DNA of 64,000 bases from Manis javanica (Eukaryota > Chordata > Mammalia > Pholidota > Manidae), in assembly GCF_040802235.1 (NCBI RefSeq), contig NC_133166.1, positions 117,752,991 through 117,816,990 of the forward strand, read 5' to 3'. Made by a program: the position numbers and the translations under genes. The notes under the pieces are model-generated. The model was not told the origin of the DNA and searched no databases. It saw only the letters and a program-made list of their open reading frames with translations. Each line of letters starts with the position of its first letter. The first letter of the stretch is position 1. This document shows, piece by piece, positions 46,955 through 57,720 of this stretch.

Positions 46955-48115
46955 TGACAACTGCAGCAGGACCCAACAGCAAATCCCGTAGCTCTAAGCA
47001 AAATGAACACAGGATCCAACACTTCCTACCACCTCCCCGGCTCCCATCCCAGGGAGTCCTTTAGTATGTCCTCTAAGCCAGGCAGCAGGAACTGTCCTAA
47101 GCGCCTCCCTGCTAGTCAGCAGCCGGTGAGCCTAACATCAAAGTCAGACATCACTCTGCTCAAAACCCAGCCACTCCCCGACTACCTCAGGCCCTGTGTA
47201 GGGAAGAATTAATCCTACCCACAAGTCTGGTCTTTGCCCTGAGCTACCGGGAGGTGACCTCTAGGCCCTGAGAATGTCCTGCCTGACAGGAATGTCTTTG
47301 GGCATTTCAGAGAGCAGACAGTCTAACAATGTGACTTGTGATGGCAGCTTTGGGACACATACCCTCTGGGGGAATTAGAGTAAAGGTCAGCCCCGTGGGT
47401 GTTGTGATTTTAAGCCCCAAGAAACTCTGGACCCCAAAGGCTCAGGTGAGCTGCCTTGCTTGGCAAGTTACACACCAGGTCTTGTGTCCGAGATTCCACT
47501 GAAAGGACAATCACAGGAAGCCCCTTTGGACCCTCCCAGATTCTGCTGTGTCCGTTCTTTGGTTGGTTCCTATGCTCCAATAAAACTGTAATCTTAAGTC
47601 TCTTCCTTAATTGAGTCATTCTGGCGAGTTACACACCAAGAATGGTCATGGGGACCCGGGACTCACAGCTGGTGTCTGAACGGGGACTGTGCCCTCTAAC
47701 TGCACTTTGCCAGACTCTGTACTGCACTACCACCGCTCTGCCCCGTAGACTGCATCCTCGAGGATAAGCATGCTCCCAGCCCTGGGCAATGGAGGGCCCC
47801 TCCCCCGGTACCTGGCAGGTTAACTCCCTCCCTTCTTTCAGGTCTTTTATTCAGAAGGCCCCACTTCAAATTGCCCCCACCCCCAGACACCTACCTCTTT
47901 TCCCGCTTCACTTTTTCCTCTTTGAACACTATCATCATACCTGCTACACTACATCTTACTCATTTTCTTTCTTCTCTGTCTCTTGACTAGAAGACAAGCC
48001 CCCAAAGGGAGAGGGATTTTTGTGCTTTGTTCCCTCCTGCAGCCCCAGGACTCAGGACAGTTCCTGGCACATGCTGAGTGTGGGCTGAGTTCTTACTGAA
48101 TGACCTCTAGTATCC
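46955..48115 (+). repeat. L2 LINE 3' end, split by an LTR
   Basis: L2 blocks 'atcactctgctcaaaaccca' before 47197 and, after the LTR, 'tgcactttgccagactctg', 'tagaagacaagcccccaaag' and 'cctggcacatgctgagtgtg', ending near 48110. The two parts are in consensus order, so an LTR inserted into an older L2. Confidence 0.65.
47197..47690 (+). mobile_element. Solo LTR nested in L2
   Basis: About 490 bp starting near TGTAGGGAAG and ending after cacagctggtgtctgaacgg. A polyadenylation region 'ccaataaaactgtaatctt' lies near 47577. No internal retroviral genes. Family not assigned (ERV1-like by general layout); exact ends and target duplication were not resolved. Confidence 0.5.
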
Positions 48116-48484
48116 TTTAGAGAACAGGCCACCCTGCTCCCACTTTCTCCCTAAAAGGCCAAGTCTACACAAACAGGAGGCTGACCACAGCGGCTGAGAC
48201 ACTGCTGAGGGAAATAAGGAGTAAGACCCAAGACTCCCAAGAGAGCCCCTGGCCCTCTGGCCCGGCCTGGGTGAGGAGGCACAGATGCCAGTCCCAAGCC
48301 TGACGCCTCTGCTCTTTTGAGCTTGGCAGGCCCCATCCTCGCTGGGCTAAGGCAGATGCACGGAACTCTCCGGCCCTGATCACAAGGGGGCATGTCCCAG
48401 GGTGAGAGGGAAAGCCAGGGAGAGAAATTCCTGCTGTCACAGAGGAGTGGAGGGAAGACAGGACCTTGCTAGGCAGGGGTGACT

Positions 48485-48490
48485 TTTATT
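48485..48490 (-). terminator. SLC3A2: SLC3A2 polyadenylation signal
   Basis: AATAAA on the - strand about 126 bases after the stop codon, giving a short 3' UTR with cleavage expected near 48466. A matching short 3' UTR is usual for this gene. Confidence 0.8.
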
Positions 48491-48615
48491 TGAAGCCAAT
48501 AAACACCGTATTTGGGGGTTCACTTGTAATCCACGACACTAAAAAAAAGAGAGAAAGAGAGAAACCACAACTTCGAAGAGCCTGTGGAAGAAAGGGGAAG
48601 GATAGTGGGTCCCGG

Positions 48616-48984
48616 TCAGGCCACATAGGGGAAGCGGAGCAGCAGCCCCTCGTGGGGCTCCAGGTTCAGGTGTTCCAGCTCAAGAAAGGTGCCCTCCTCA
48701 CGGCCTGGGCCTGGCTGGGTGCTGAGCACCATATCCACCCTGGCTGGCAGGCTGGTGCTGGCGGGCAGGCTGGACACACCCAACCTGGCAGGTCGGCTCA
48801 CACCCCCAAAGTTGAGCACTACCAGGAAACGTTCGTTCTGGTCCCACTGGCGGATATAGGAGAAGATGTCCGGCCCTGAGGTGAGGGCATGGAAGTCTCC
48901 ATGCAGCAGGGAGCGCTCCTTGCCCCGCAGATCACTCAGGCGCCGGAACAAGGAGAGGAGGGAGACAGGGTCTCCGTTCTGGCC
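48616..48984 (-). CDS. SLC3A2: SLC3A2 coding exon 9 (last)
   Basis: 122 codons plus stop, starting after a catttacag acceptor. It encodes the C-terminal beta domain, with LLSLFRRLSD, WDQNERFLVVLNFG and EPHEGLLLRFPYVA. Two residues longer than human because of an extra PG (PGPGREEG). Confidence 0.95.
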   Translation of the reverse strand, partial: GQNGDPVSLLSLFRRLSDLRGKERSLLHGDFHALTSGPDIFSYIRQWDQNERFLVVLNFGGVSRPARLGVSSLPASTSLPARVDMVLSTQPGPGREEGTFLELEHLNLEPHEGLLLRFPYVA

Positions 48985-51900
48985 CTGTAAATGGTGAAGA
49001 CAGGGCAGGATGCGATGAAGGGTGCCCCTGGGTACCAACCGTTACAAGTCACCAGCCCACCTGGAACCCTCACCTTCACAGTCATGTTGGCGCTTACAGG
49101 TCCTGAGGTGTTAGGGAAGCTGGATTCATCCCAGAGCATGGCTGGGGCCTTTGCAGGCTGCAAGGCAGGGAAAATAGCACTTACACAAGGCCTGGGCCCG
49201 CTCTTTCTAACTCCTCTGTCTGTTCCCAGCCCCGTCCATGCAGAGCCTCAAAATGTGCACCTGCTACTGTACAAGCAAGTCAAGCTCCCACATTGGGCCC
49301 TGCACGCAATGCCCCCTCAGCCCAGCGGTCTCTGATCCCAGACAGACACCAGCCGGGGATCCCTCACCTCTCCCGCTCTCTGCTCAGTTGTCTCATCAGG
49401 TTCTCTGTGGCCACTCAATGTGAAATACCCCCTATCTCCTATTCTCTAGATCCAACCCCGCTCTCCTTTACATAAGCAGCACCTGGCATCTTTATTACAC
49501 TTATTACCTAATTTCGCCACCTCCAGCTCTTTTGTGCATGGCTGTATCCTTCATGCAGGGCATGAAGGAATTACTCAACAAAACCTTGTGAAATAAAAGG
49601 AATGACCAGTTCTATAAATATCAGCTCAGGTGCCCACCTCCAGGCCTCTGGCTGAGGCTGAGTGCCCTCAGTCTTACCCTACCGTAGCCCTGGCTGCCAT
49701 GTGCTTCCTACTCATCCGGTTTCCCCACTAAGCCATGAGTCCCCAGAGGGTGCCCACTGTCCCTGCGTAAGCGAGGGAGGGAGTGACGGCTACCGCACTG
49801 AACACCTACCAGGTACCAGGTGTCACTGTTTATGATATGCCCTCATTTAATCCTCGCCACCATACAAGAAATGCCGTATCACAGAAGAGATGACCAAGAC
49901 CCAGGGAAGTGAAGCAGCTTGCCAAGGCCACATAGCTACTGACTAGGTTGCTAACTAGGGCTCAAGCACGGCTGCCCCCAAGGCTCACGCCTGCCTGCTG
50001 CCATCCACAGAACCCTACTGTGCTGGGGAGGCAGCAAGTGATACCTGTCCAGGCAGGGTAGCTGCCTCCAGGCCAATCTCGTCCCCATAGCTGAAAACCG
50101 GGGTCCCTGGCAGGGTGAAAAGCAGCAGCTGGTAGAGTCGAAGGAGCTGAGCCGGCACAAAGGAAGTCAGGAGTCCTGCCTGAGACAACTGCAGGAGTGG
50201 AGGCAGGAGTAGTTAGCCCCAGAGTCCCCCTTCTGCTTCCACCTCCCAACATTTTTTCCTCTAAAAGGCCTCCCGCCCCCTCTCCCGCCACTGTGGTTAC
50301 TCACACTCCAGCTGCCCCAGTGACTGCCAGTGGTGTTCAAATACTGGGTGACCAGCACTTCTGCATGCTTCCCAGTAAAACTGGAGTTTGACAGGTATGA
50401 GCTAGTCAACAACAGGTCCTTCGTGGATTCCAGTAGGTGCAGGATCTGCTGAAGGTCCGAGGACTCAGTACCTGCAATTAAGAGCCTGCAGAGAGCAGAA
50501 CAGGGGTTAATGTTGGTAAAGGATACGAAAGGAAGAATGGAGGTGAGGAACGTTCCTTAGACTAGGAACTACCCCCCTTCCTTAGGCCTAGCATTCTGAG
50601 GGGTTCCCACGATGGGGCTGAGATGGGGGAGGCTGGTACCCACTTATCTTCACTGAAGCTCTTGGTGATGTTCTGCCACTCAGGCAAGAGTGAAGACGCA
50701 TCCTAAAAGGAAAAAAGCAGAGTCGAGAAGCAGGGAACACTACCAGGCCCTGGAGAGTCCCCCTATTCTCACTCAAGCTGTGCATCTCACGTGGAAAGGA
50801 CACTCACCTTCAGGTTCTCCATGTCCCGAACCTGGAACCCATCTAGGGCAGTCTGTAGCCAAAAGTTCAGAGCATTCTATGGGGCGGGGGACAAAAGAAC
50901 ATAGGAAAGATATCAACACTCTGATGCAAAGGCTCAGAAAATTCCAGACCACACTAAACCTTGTCTACCACGTGCTTCCCCGTGACCTTGAGAGTCACTT
51001 TCCTTGAATGGCCTCACTTTCCCACCTCTATCATAAAGGTTTAGCCTTTGGTCCTCTCCCATTCTAACACATCATTGATTCTCTTAGTGCTATAGCATTT
51101 CATGTCTCTACTCCTGCCCATGGCAAATCACACAGCCTCACTTGGCACCCACAGAAAACGCCCAAGAGAAAAAAAGTATGTTCATAAACAGAATGTCATT
51201 TAACCCTTGGCATGTATGGAATGCTAGTATACTCGTTTTAGAGATGAGGAGCAGTCTCAGAGAGGCAAGAAGGCGTGCCCAAGATCACAAGCAGAGAGCA
51301 GCAGACAGACAAGATCCCAAGACAGTGTACCTACTCCTGTCCCGGTGTCCCAAGGCCTGGGGAGGGTGTGAGTAAGAGAGCCAGTCAGAACGAGGCCAAG
51401 GATGAAAGAGCGAAGTTCAAAGCCCAGCTCCGGGGCAGAGTAGATGAAGACTTGGAAAGAAGAGCCAGCTCTGCAGACAGGTCCTGGCTTGAAGCCCCTG
51501 CATTCATGGCCACCTAACATGGAACCCCACACCCACGGCCTCTGCGCTCCCTTTTCTCTCACTCCATGTGCTCTCTCTGATCTCGTCTTTGCTTTCATCT
51601 GAAGCTTCCACTCCTCGTGACATACCATCAGAAAACGTTCCCTTATTTGTAACTTTTAAATGGTCTCCCAGCGATTAGCAAAGGCTGAACTGGATGGATG
51701 GCCCCAAGGGTCCTATGGAAATGCTGGGAAATTCTACCTCAGCATCCTGGCTGCCAGCAGGGTCAGTGTCCCAGAGCCCAGGCCACTAGAAGCCCAGTGA
51801 CCTTCAGTGCCTCACCCCCAGCTTGCTGTATAGTTTGAGCGCATACCTTTACCCAGAAAGGCAGATCAGAGAAATAAGAGTACCAGGACCTCAGATCCCA

Positions 51901-54054
51901 TGAAGGCCCTCTGAACCTTAGCTTCCCCATGTACAGATCAGGCACAAGGAGAGGGACCTTGTGTGGTTATATAGGGGATTAGAAAATGTTTATAAAATAC
52001 TTGGCATAGTCCCAGACACATAAGACCCCATTGCTTACAACTTCAGACTGGGCTCCACTCCAAAACACAGCAAACAAGAACTGGGAACCAGACAGGATGG
52101 GACTCCCACAGAAAGGGCTTCCTCTCCCAAAAGGATAAGAAATCAAACTCAGATTGACATCTGAGAAATTCCCTTCCTGGCACTGTTACCATCAGAGTCA
52201 AGGAAACAAGAAAAATGAGTTAGAAAAGGAACAAGGAAAACAGGGGTGCAGTGCGGGCCTAGCCTGCTTGTGGGAAGAGCAAGCCTGCTGAGCTCAAGAG
52301 GAGCCAGGGGCCCCTCAGCAGGAGCCATTCACTCTGGGTTTACAGGGCTTGTTACTCAGGACAGGCCTGGCCCCAACATGCAGCTCCACCTGCCGTGAGC
52401 ACCAACACACTCACCTTCATCATGGAGTCCACAGTGCCAATCTCAGTGGGGAAGAACCATGAGTTTGGGCTCCTATAGTTGGGGGTGAGGTCCAGAATGA
52501 CACGGATGCCTAGAACAGAGGAACAGGCACAAGTGAGAAAGAAAAATCTCACAAGGGAGAAGAGGAAATCAACTGACACAAGCCTGTAAAGTATTTCCTA
52601 CATAATGATACAAAATCTTAGGTTTGAACTCAGGCAAAAGTCATTCCACTGAAAAAGATGTGAGGAAAGGCAAGCTCAAGATCTTTCTCACAGGGCACAA
52701 GGCATGTGATACAGTACGAAAGGTTGAAGGTATGGTCCCCTGAGCTGCCCAACCACAAAGTGAACCCTTTTCAAGTAAGACAAGATTTTGTTTGGATTTT
52801 TTTTTCCCAAAAGGATCACTCTTTCACAGGTTTAAAAACCACGTATTGAGTAGAAACCTACAATCTGCAAATAAAGGCCCTGAAGCCAAGAGGTTAAATG
52901 ACCGTACATCCAACCAGGAAGTCTCTAAACTGCCTGACAAATTCACTTTAGGTTGAAGCCTAACCTCCCAGGATCTGCCCTAGGAAAACTCAGCCAGCCA
53001 AGAGTAAAGCAAAGATGAGATCCTGTCTTTCCTCTGGCCAGAAGGCAAAGGCCTTCCTAGCTCCTCCTTGCCAACTCTAGGACACCCACTCTTTTTCTTG
53101 GCCGATTGCAGGAGACTATCAAAATCTTCCTTGGAGCCAAAAGCGGGGTCGATCTGTTCCAAGTTGGTCCCACTGACATCATCCTTCTGGTTCTGGTGAA
53201 TTGGGCCCAGCACAATGCCCTTCACCTTCAGGGTGCTCAGGTAGTCGAGATGCTTCTTCAAGCCTGAAATAAGGAAGCTGGGTTAAAGTGAGACCCCTCT
53301 AAAAAAAACCCCATCACCCTAATCTCCCTTCCCGGAGACACAGTGTGAAGGGTGAGTCTGGATCACGGGACTCGGAAGAGCTGACGTAAGGAGCCCTGCA
53401 CATTGCTTCAGAACCGGCTGCGACTGGCTCGTGGGACCGCGGGGCAGGGGGTGCTGAGTCAGCTGCCCTCGTGAAAGCGGGAGAGGAGCGGTTTTCTTCC
53501 AAGAAGGGAACTACGTCCCAGGGTGCGGCCCCCGGTACCGGGTGGGGTGAACTTAATGGGTCAATCTGGGGACGGGGTCGCAGCCGACCAGTCGCGCGGG
53601 GCGGGGGTGCCCCGCTCTCACCCGCCAGGCTGCCAGCGTCGCCGCCCTGGAAGGCCTGCAGGTCGCCGATGCGGTAGAGGGCGCCCTTGTGCCACCACCT
53701 CTGCCCCGGCAGCTCGCGGCAGCGCGGCGCCCGCACGATGATGACCACGGCGCCCGCCAGCATGCCAAGCCAGCCGAGCCAGAAGAGCAGCAGCAGGGCC
53801 CAGCGGGTGCGCACCCAGCCGGGGCTGCCCGCCACCTTCAGCAGCTCCTCTTTGGTCAGGCCCGTGAACTTGGCTGCGGCCGCCGCCTCCGCTTCGTCGT
53901 CGGCCACCTTGAGCTTCACCAGACCGTTCTTCTCGGCGCCGCCCGACACAACCACAGCCACCGCCGCCCCCGACGCCGCGTTCATCGGCTGCTTTTCGGG
54001 TTCCAACTCGTTCAGCTCCACTTCCTTCATGTCCACCTCGGTGTCCTGGCTCAT
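48616..54054 (-). CDS. SLC3A2: 4F2 cell-surface antigen heavy chain (CD98hc), 9 coding exons
   Basis: Spliced coding sequence of 1608 nt (535 residues plus stop) from exons 54054-53622, 53263-53090, 52509-52415, 50876-50808, 50702-50644, 50485-50305, 50188-50045, 49157-49074 and 48984-48616. All introns are GT-AG and all phases join correctly. CD98hc is a type II membrane glycoprotein that pairs with LAT1, xCT and related light chains to bring them to the plasma membrane, and also supports integrin signalling. It has a cytoplasmic N-terminus (1-84), a membrane helix (about 85-107), C112 for the disulfide to the light chain (C109 in human), and an outside amylase-like domain without glycosidase activity. 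Sequons lie at N268, N310, N327, N401 and N409. The human C330 position is Gly334 here. Confidence 0.97.
49074..49157 (-). CDS. SLC3A2: SLC3A2 coding exon 8
   Basis: 28 codons with MLWDESSFP and ANMTVK. It adds a sequon at N401 (NTS) not present in human and keeps N409. Confidence 0.93.
49790..49970 (-). repeat. MIR in SLC3A2 intron, antisense to the window's + strand
   Basis: The + strand carries reverse MIR: 'ccctcatttaatcctcgcca', 'cagcttgccaaggccacata', 'gctactgactaggttgcta'. It lies in the intron between exons 7 and 8. The intron also spans 49171-49789 with nothing else recognised. Confidence 0.75.
50045..50188 (-). CDS. SLC3A2: SLC3A2 coding exon 7
   Basis: 48 codons, LSQAGLLTSF... 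to ...AATLPGQ, including FTLPGTPVFSYGDEIGL, the amylase-like barrel strand motif. Acceptor ctcctgcag, donor CAG|GTAT. Confidence 0.95.
50305..50485 (-). CDS. SLC3A2: SLC3A2 coding exon 6
   Basis: 181 nt from the second-frame base of K277 to S337: LLIAGTESSDLQQIL, LLLTSSYLS, LVTQYLNTTG, HWGSWS. The codon for the human Cys330 position is GGC (Gly) rather than TGC. The human sequon GTNSS is GTESS here, and SNSS provides a new one at N310. Confidence 0.95.
50644..50702 (-). CDS. SLC3A2: SLC3A2 coding exon 5
   Basis: 59 nt encoding DASSLLPEWQNITKSFSED and two bases of K277. The donor is AA|GTGGGT: the last exon base is A rather than the usual G, and it turns the human Arg codon at this junction into Lys. 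Confidence 0.92.
50808..50876 (-). CDS. SLC3A2: SLC3A2 coding exon 4
   Basis: 23 codons, NALNFWLQTALDGFQVRDMENLK, aligned residue for residue with human exon 4. Acceptor ccccatag, donor AAG|GTGAGT. Confidence 0.94.
51190..51345 (-). repeat. MIR in SLC3A2 intron 3
   Basis: The + strand carries reverse MIR: 'tttagagatgaggagcagtc', 'tcagagaggcaagaaggcgt', 'gcccaagatcacaagca'. The rest of this 1.5-kb intron (50877-52414) holds nothing I recognise. Confidence 0.65.
52415..52509 (-). CDS. SLC3A2: SLC3A2 coding exon 3
   Basis: 95 nt: IRVILDLTPNYR followed by a variable loop, SPNSWFFPTEIGTVDSMMK, one residue longer than human. Donor AAG|GTGAGT. Confidence 0.94.
53090..53263 (-). CDS. SLC3A2: SLC3A2 coding exon 2
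   Basis: 174 nt: LKKHLDYLSTLKVKGIVLGP, HQNQKDDV and FGSKEDFDSLLQSAKKK. Acceptor ttatttcag, donor AGA|GTGGGT. Confidence 0.95.
53622..54054 (-). CDS. SLC3A2: SLC3A2 coding exon 1
   Basis: 433 nt with the ATG in GCACCATGA context. It encodes the acidic cytoplasmic tail (MSQDTEVDMKEVELNE), an Ala-rich stretch (58-61), the conserved GLTKEELLKVAGSPGW block, the membrane helix and C112. Three residues longer than human near 32-38. The donor is GGCGG|GTGAGA. A CAG acceptor-like site ends six bases before the ATG. Confidence 0.96.
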
Positions 54055-54310
54055 GGTGCCTGCGGAACAGGCGACACGACGCGGCCTGCGGTCAGATGGC
54101 GGCTGTTCCCCTGCTCCAACCTCCCGGCGCCAGAGCTACCCAGCACTCCGCGTAGCTTCCGACTGTCTGCGGAGCAGCTAGCGCGGCCTCGGGGAATTGG
54201 CTGGGAAGCCCCGCCCCTGCCCGCCCCTTAAAGCGGAACCTCCCGCACCGCTCCGGACAGCTCGTGCGCACGGCGAGTCAGGAACAACGTCGGGGGCACG
54301 CCTCCCAGCC
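54055..54310 (-). promoter_or_regulatory. SLC3A2: SLC3A2 CpG-rich promoter and 5' UTR
   Basis: CpG-dense sequence continuous with exon 1, with GC boxes (ccccgcccctgcccgcccct at 54211-54230, read as GGGGCGGG types on the - strand) and no TATA box at a fitting distance. This agrees with the housekeeping-type promoter known for the gene. The start site is not determinable from sequence. Confidence 0.6.
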
Positions 54311-54740
54311 CTGCGCGAGCCAATTCCCAAACGTAAGTTCCTTTGAGCCGGACACTGAGAAGGCTGAGCTCAGGGCCACCTTTTGGTGTCCGGCGTCTGT
54401 GATTTGTCCCACCCCGGGTCCCGCTGGTCTCCCCCGCCAACGGGAAGTAGGCGGGGAGGGGGCATCCTCCATTGATGGGCTGCCGGGACGCTCTTCGCCC
54501 ACTCCGAAGGCTAGCGACTGCTCCGGACACCATCTTCCATCTGCCTCTGCACCACGGCCCAGGCCACAGCCTAAGCTTCCGAACTTTGCGCCGCCACTTG
54601 CACTCTCAAAAGCCGGCCAAACTCACCTCCCGCCCTTTCCCCCACCAGGCCTAGTCATCTCAGGCTTCTGGGACTTAGCTAGACCTCCGCTTTCTTTCAG
54701 GGCTTACTCCCACTAGTCCTTCAAGACTCATCTTCTTAGT
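54311..54740. other. SLC3A2 upstream flank
   Basis: GC-rich to about 54700, then ordinary sequence. Longer SLC3A2 isoforms known in human start further upstream. I did not recognise any of their exons in 54.3-64 kb. Confidence 0.4.
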
Positions 54741-54744
54741 TTAG

Positions 54745-54965
54745 CTCACTTAATTCATCATGCAGGAGCTATTTATTGAGCACCCACTACAGTACTTGGC
54801 TTTATTAACTTTATTGTTATAAAATAATCTCATCTAGTCTTCGCCATCAAGTTTTCAAATGCATCTGTTTGGAGAGGAGAACTAAGGCTGACCCAACCCC
54901 CAGTGGCTGGCGCCAGGATGTTGGGCAGCTAGGATTCTGACATCCGGAGACTAATGGGCAACCTC
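54745..54965 (-). repeat. MIR SINE, antisense
   Basis: Reverse MIR: 'gagctatttattgagcaccc', 'aataatctcatctagtcttc', 'gagaggagaactaaggctga'. Confidence 0.65.
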
Positions 54966-55900
54966 CAGACTGTAGCAAACATTCCAAGGTTGGGTCTGTT
55001 AGACGCATTCACTGGTTTCCTACAATAGACCAGAAGATGCCATGGCCAGGCTCTTCCACACTTTGCAGGGCCTCCCACACATCATCCTGGTCTCCCCATG
55101 GTGCCTGGGTTTCCTTACCTCCCCATCACCTTACCATACTAGGCCCTGGAGGCAACTGCAGAGACCCTGAAGCCCACCCAACCTCCCTCCACAGAGGTCC
55201 CTGGATTGAGGGTAAGTGGGGCAGAGACAAAGTTCACAGCAGGGACTGCTGGACATCAACACTGAGGTGCTGACACTCTTGGGAACATCTTGTTCCTGAG
55301 CAGTGCCAGTTGGGTTATTTTCAGAGAGGAGCTGAAGTAAGGCTCTTTCTCCCTCTCCCTTCTGGGCTGGAAGCCAAAATGGCTGTGTACTTGCAAGAAA
55401 GCAGAAGCCAAGACCTGAAGAAATAGCAGACAGGGGTGCCAAAGGAGAGCGAAGGGTGTGAAAAGGCTCATCCTCTGCCATTCCCCTCTGCATCCCAGAG
55501 CCTAGTTCATCCCAACCCTAGGAAAGCCCTAACCAGTTCCTAGAGGGAGGCAGGCAAGTGGGTAGAGGCTGGAGTTCAGACCAGTGCTCAAAGATGATAA
55601 GAAGTCCACAGGTGCCTTGGACCTGCCAGATAAGTGCCAACCAGGACTCTGAACAGAGATCTCCAGCATGAAAGCTCAAGGTTGAGAACTGGACTCAGGA
55701 GCTCTCCTTGATATGGTCCAACACTAACACCCCCTAGAAATGTAGTATCTCACTCACAGGCTCCCATGGCTCCAGACAGATGAAGCCAACTACTACTGCA
55801 GGCAGTAAAAGCAGTTCACAACTTACATCCCCAAGTTTATCACCCTCCATGCCTTCCACAAGGACTACCCCCTAGTCACATCAGCCTGCAGACACCTGCC
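54966..55900. other. Gene-free stretch
   Basis: Frames up to 120 codons on the - strand are unsupported. A block near 55030-55140 may be diverged L2 ('aggctcttccacactttgca'). Confidence 0.4.
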
Positions 55901-55904
55901 AACC

Positions 55905-56235
55905 TCACCAGACACCCAGCCTTGTCAGGCCTCTGCATCTTGGTACATGCCATTCCCTGTTTCTCCCTTCCTATTGTGCCTCATAAGCTCCTGTTCATTC
56001 AAGACCTAGCTCAGATGACATTTCTCAACTTCCAGAAAAGAATTACTTTGCATCCACTGTGTACTTACCTCTGCTACAACTCATGTCCCGTTTATTACAT
56101 TTCCTTGTCTGAGTGTCTGTTTGCACTTCAAGATAAACGGCAGGGGCTTATGCTATTTGTGGATGGGCCTAGTGCTCAGAGGTAGCACAGTATAGGTACT
56201 TCATATATGTATTTGGAAAATGAATGGATGAACCT
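55905..56235 (+). repeat. L2 LINE 3' end
   Basis: Well-preserved L2 3' end in sense: 'gtacatgccattccctgttt', 'ttcaagacctagctcagatg', 'caggggcttatgctatttgt', 'taggtacttcatatatgtat' and a 'tgaatgga' end. Confidence 0.8.
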
Positions 56236-57720
56236 ATCAATATTTACCCTTTTAGAAATAACAAAAGTAGCATGTGAAGATAAATGGATAAAAATGAAAA
56301 GGAATTTAAAGAACACTGCATCATCTCATATACAGACTAAGCTGTTTATATAGGAAAAGAAGCAAAGACTTGTAACTGTTCAGCCAAAATAAAAGTAACA
56401 AAGCTGGGGGAAGGCAGGGGACAAGAAAGCAGCAGGGAAACACTGTGGAGAAAGGGCAGAGGTGACAAGAGATCCTCAGATCCTTCAATGTCTGTTGATA
56501 AATGTGAACTTAGCCTTCAAGAAAAGCAGAAGGCCAGATGTACAGAGAAAGTTCCTTTCTAACCCCCATTGCAAAAATCCATGTCATGTCTCCCAACAAA
56601 TGAGGATTACTTGATCTTACCCAAAAGATCAGGAAGTTATCTTTCCCCAATGTGTGAAAAATATTTCCAAAGACAGAACACAGATGGCGGATAGTTAGAA
56701 ACTCTTCAGGAGACCGGCTCTGTACATCAGAACGTAACTCTGCCAAAGTCCAAGGCCTTATTCCAAAGACTCAGAAACAAAGCATCCAGGATCTGCCTCT
56801 AAAATACCCGTCAGCCTTGAGTTTAGCCATTTGGAAAACGGATGATGGCTGACCAATGACAACTGTAAAATCATAGACCTAAGAAGCTCAACAAATCCCA
56901 AGCAGAATGAACATAAAGAAAACCATATTAACTCACCTTAGGATAAAAATCAATCCAAAAGAGAGGAGGGAAAGGGAAAAGGGGAAAAAACAAAAGAAGA
57001 AAAGTAGAAAGCAAATAGTAAGATAGTACATTTAAGTTCTGGTTTACTAATGATTACATCAAATGTAAATAGTGTCAAATTTTCAATTAAAAAGCAGGGA
57101 TTCATGAATTTGGTAACAAAACGTAGCTGTATGATATCTACACAAAACTGAATGTAAATAACAAGAAACAGTATAAACTCCCGTCAGAAAAAAAAAGGAC
57201 GACGGCTGAAGTCAAAGAACTGAGCGTTTGACAGTCAAAGCACCTGCTGAGGTAAAAGCAGAGGAGGAGGCCAACCCCAACCAAAGGCGCAGCTGCTGTT
57301 TGAAGAACTGATGTTAGAATAACATTTATTACTACAAATCCTGCAAGATGGACACAGGCTGCTTAAGGGGAGAACTGTCAGGGTTGTCTTAGTGAAGGGT
57401 GAGGGACATGAGGGGGATAAGAGCCAGGAAGAGTAAAGGAAACGTAACCAAAGCCGTTTCTTTGAAGAAAAATAAATACACCATCTGAAAAGTATCTGGC
57501 ACTGAAATAAATTGGCCAACGAACAACACTGAACAAGCCATTCTCTCTAATGCAACCGTATATTAAAAGGGAAACACCAAGCAGATCAATTTATGGAAGA
57601 AATAGGAAAGCCCTTTTAACATATTACCCTTGGATAGATGACATCAGATATTCAACTGGTCAGACAGAACACTGACTGCATCAAAAAGGCAAACTACAGG
57701 GGTAATAAGAGATTAAATTC
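56236..57720. repeat. AT-rich stretch with old L1 fragments
   Basis: 57010-57200 and 57430-57720 contain diverged L1 ORF2-like sense sequence ('acatcaaatgtaaatagtgt', 'attaaaagggaaacaccaag'). 56236-57000 has no recognised feature. No gene. Confidence 0.4.
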
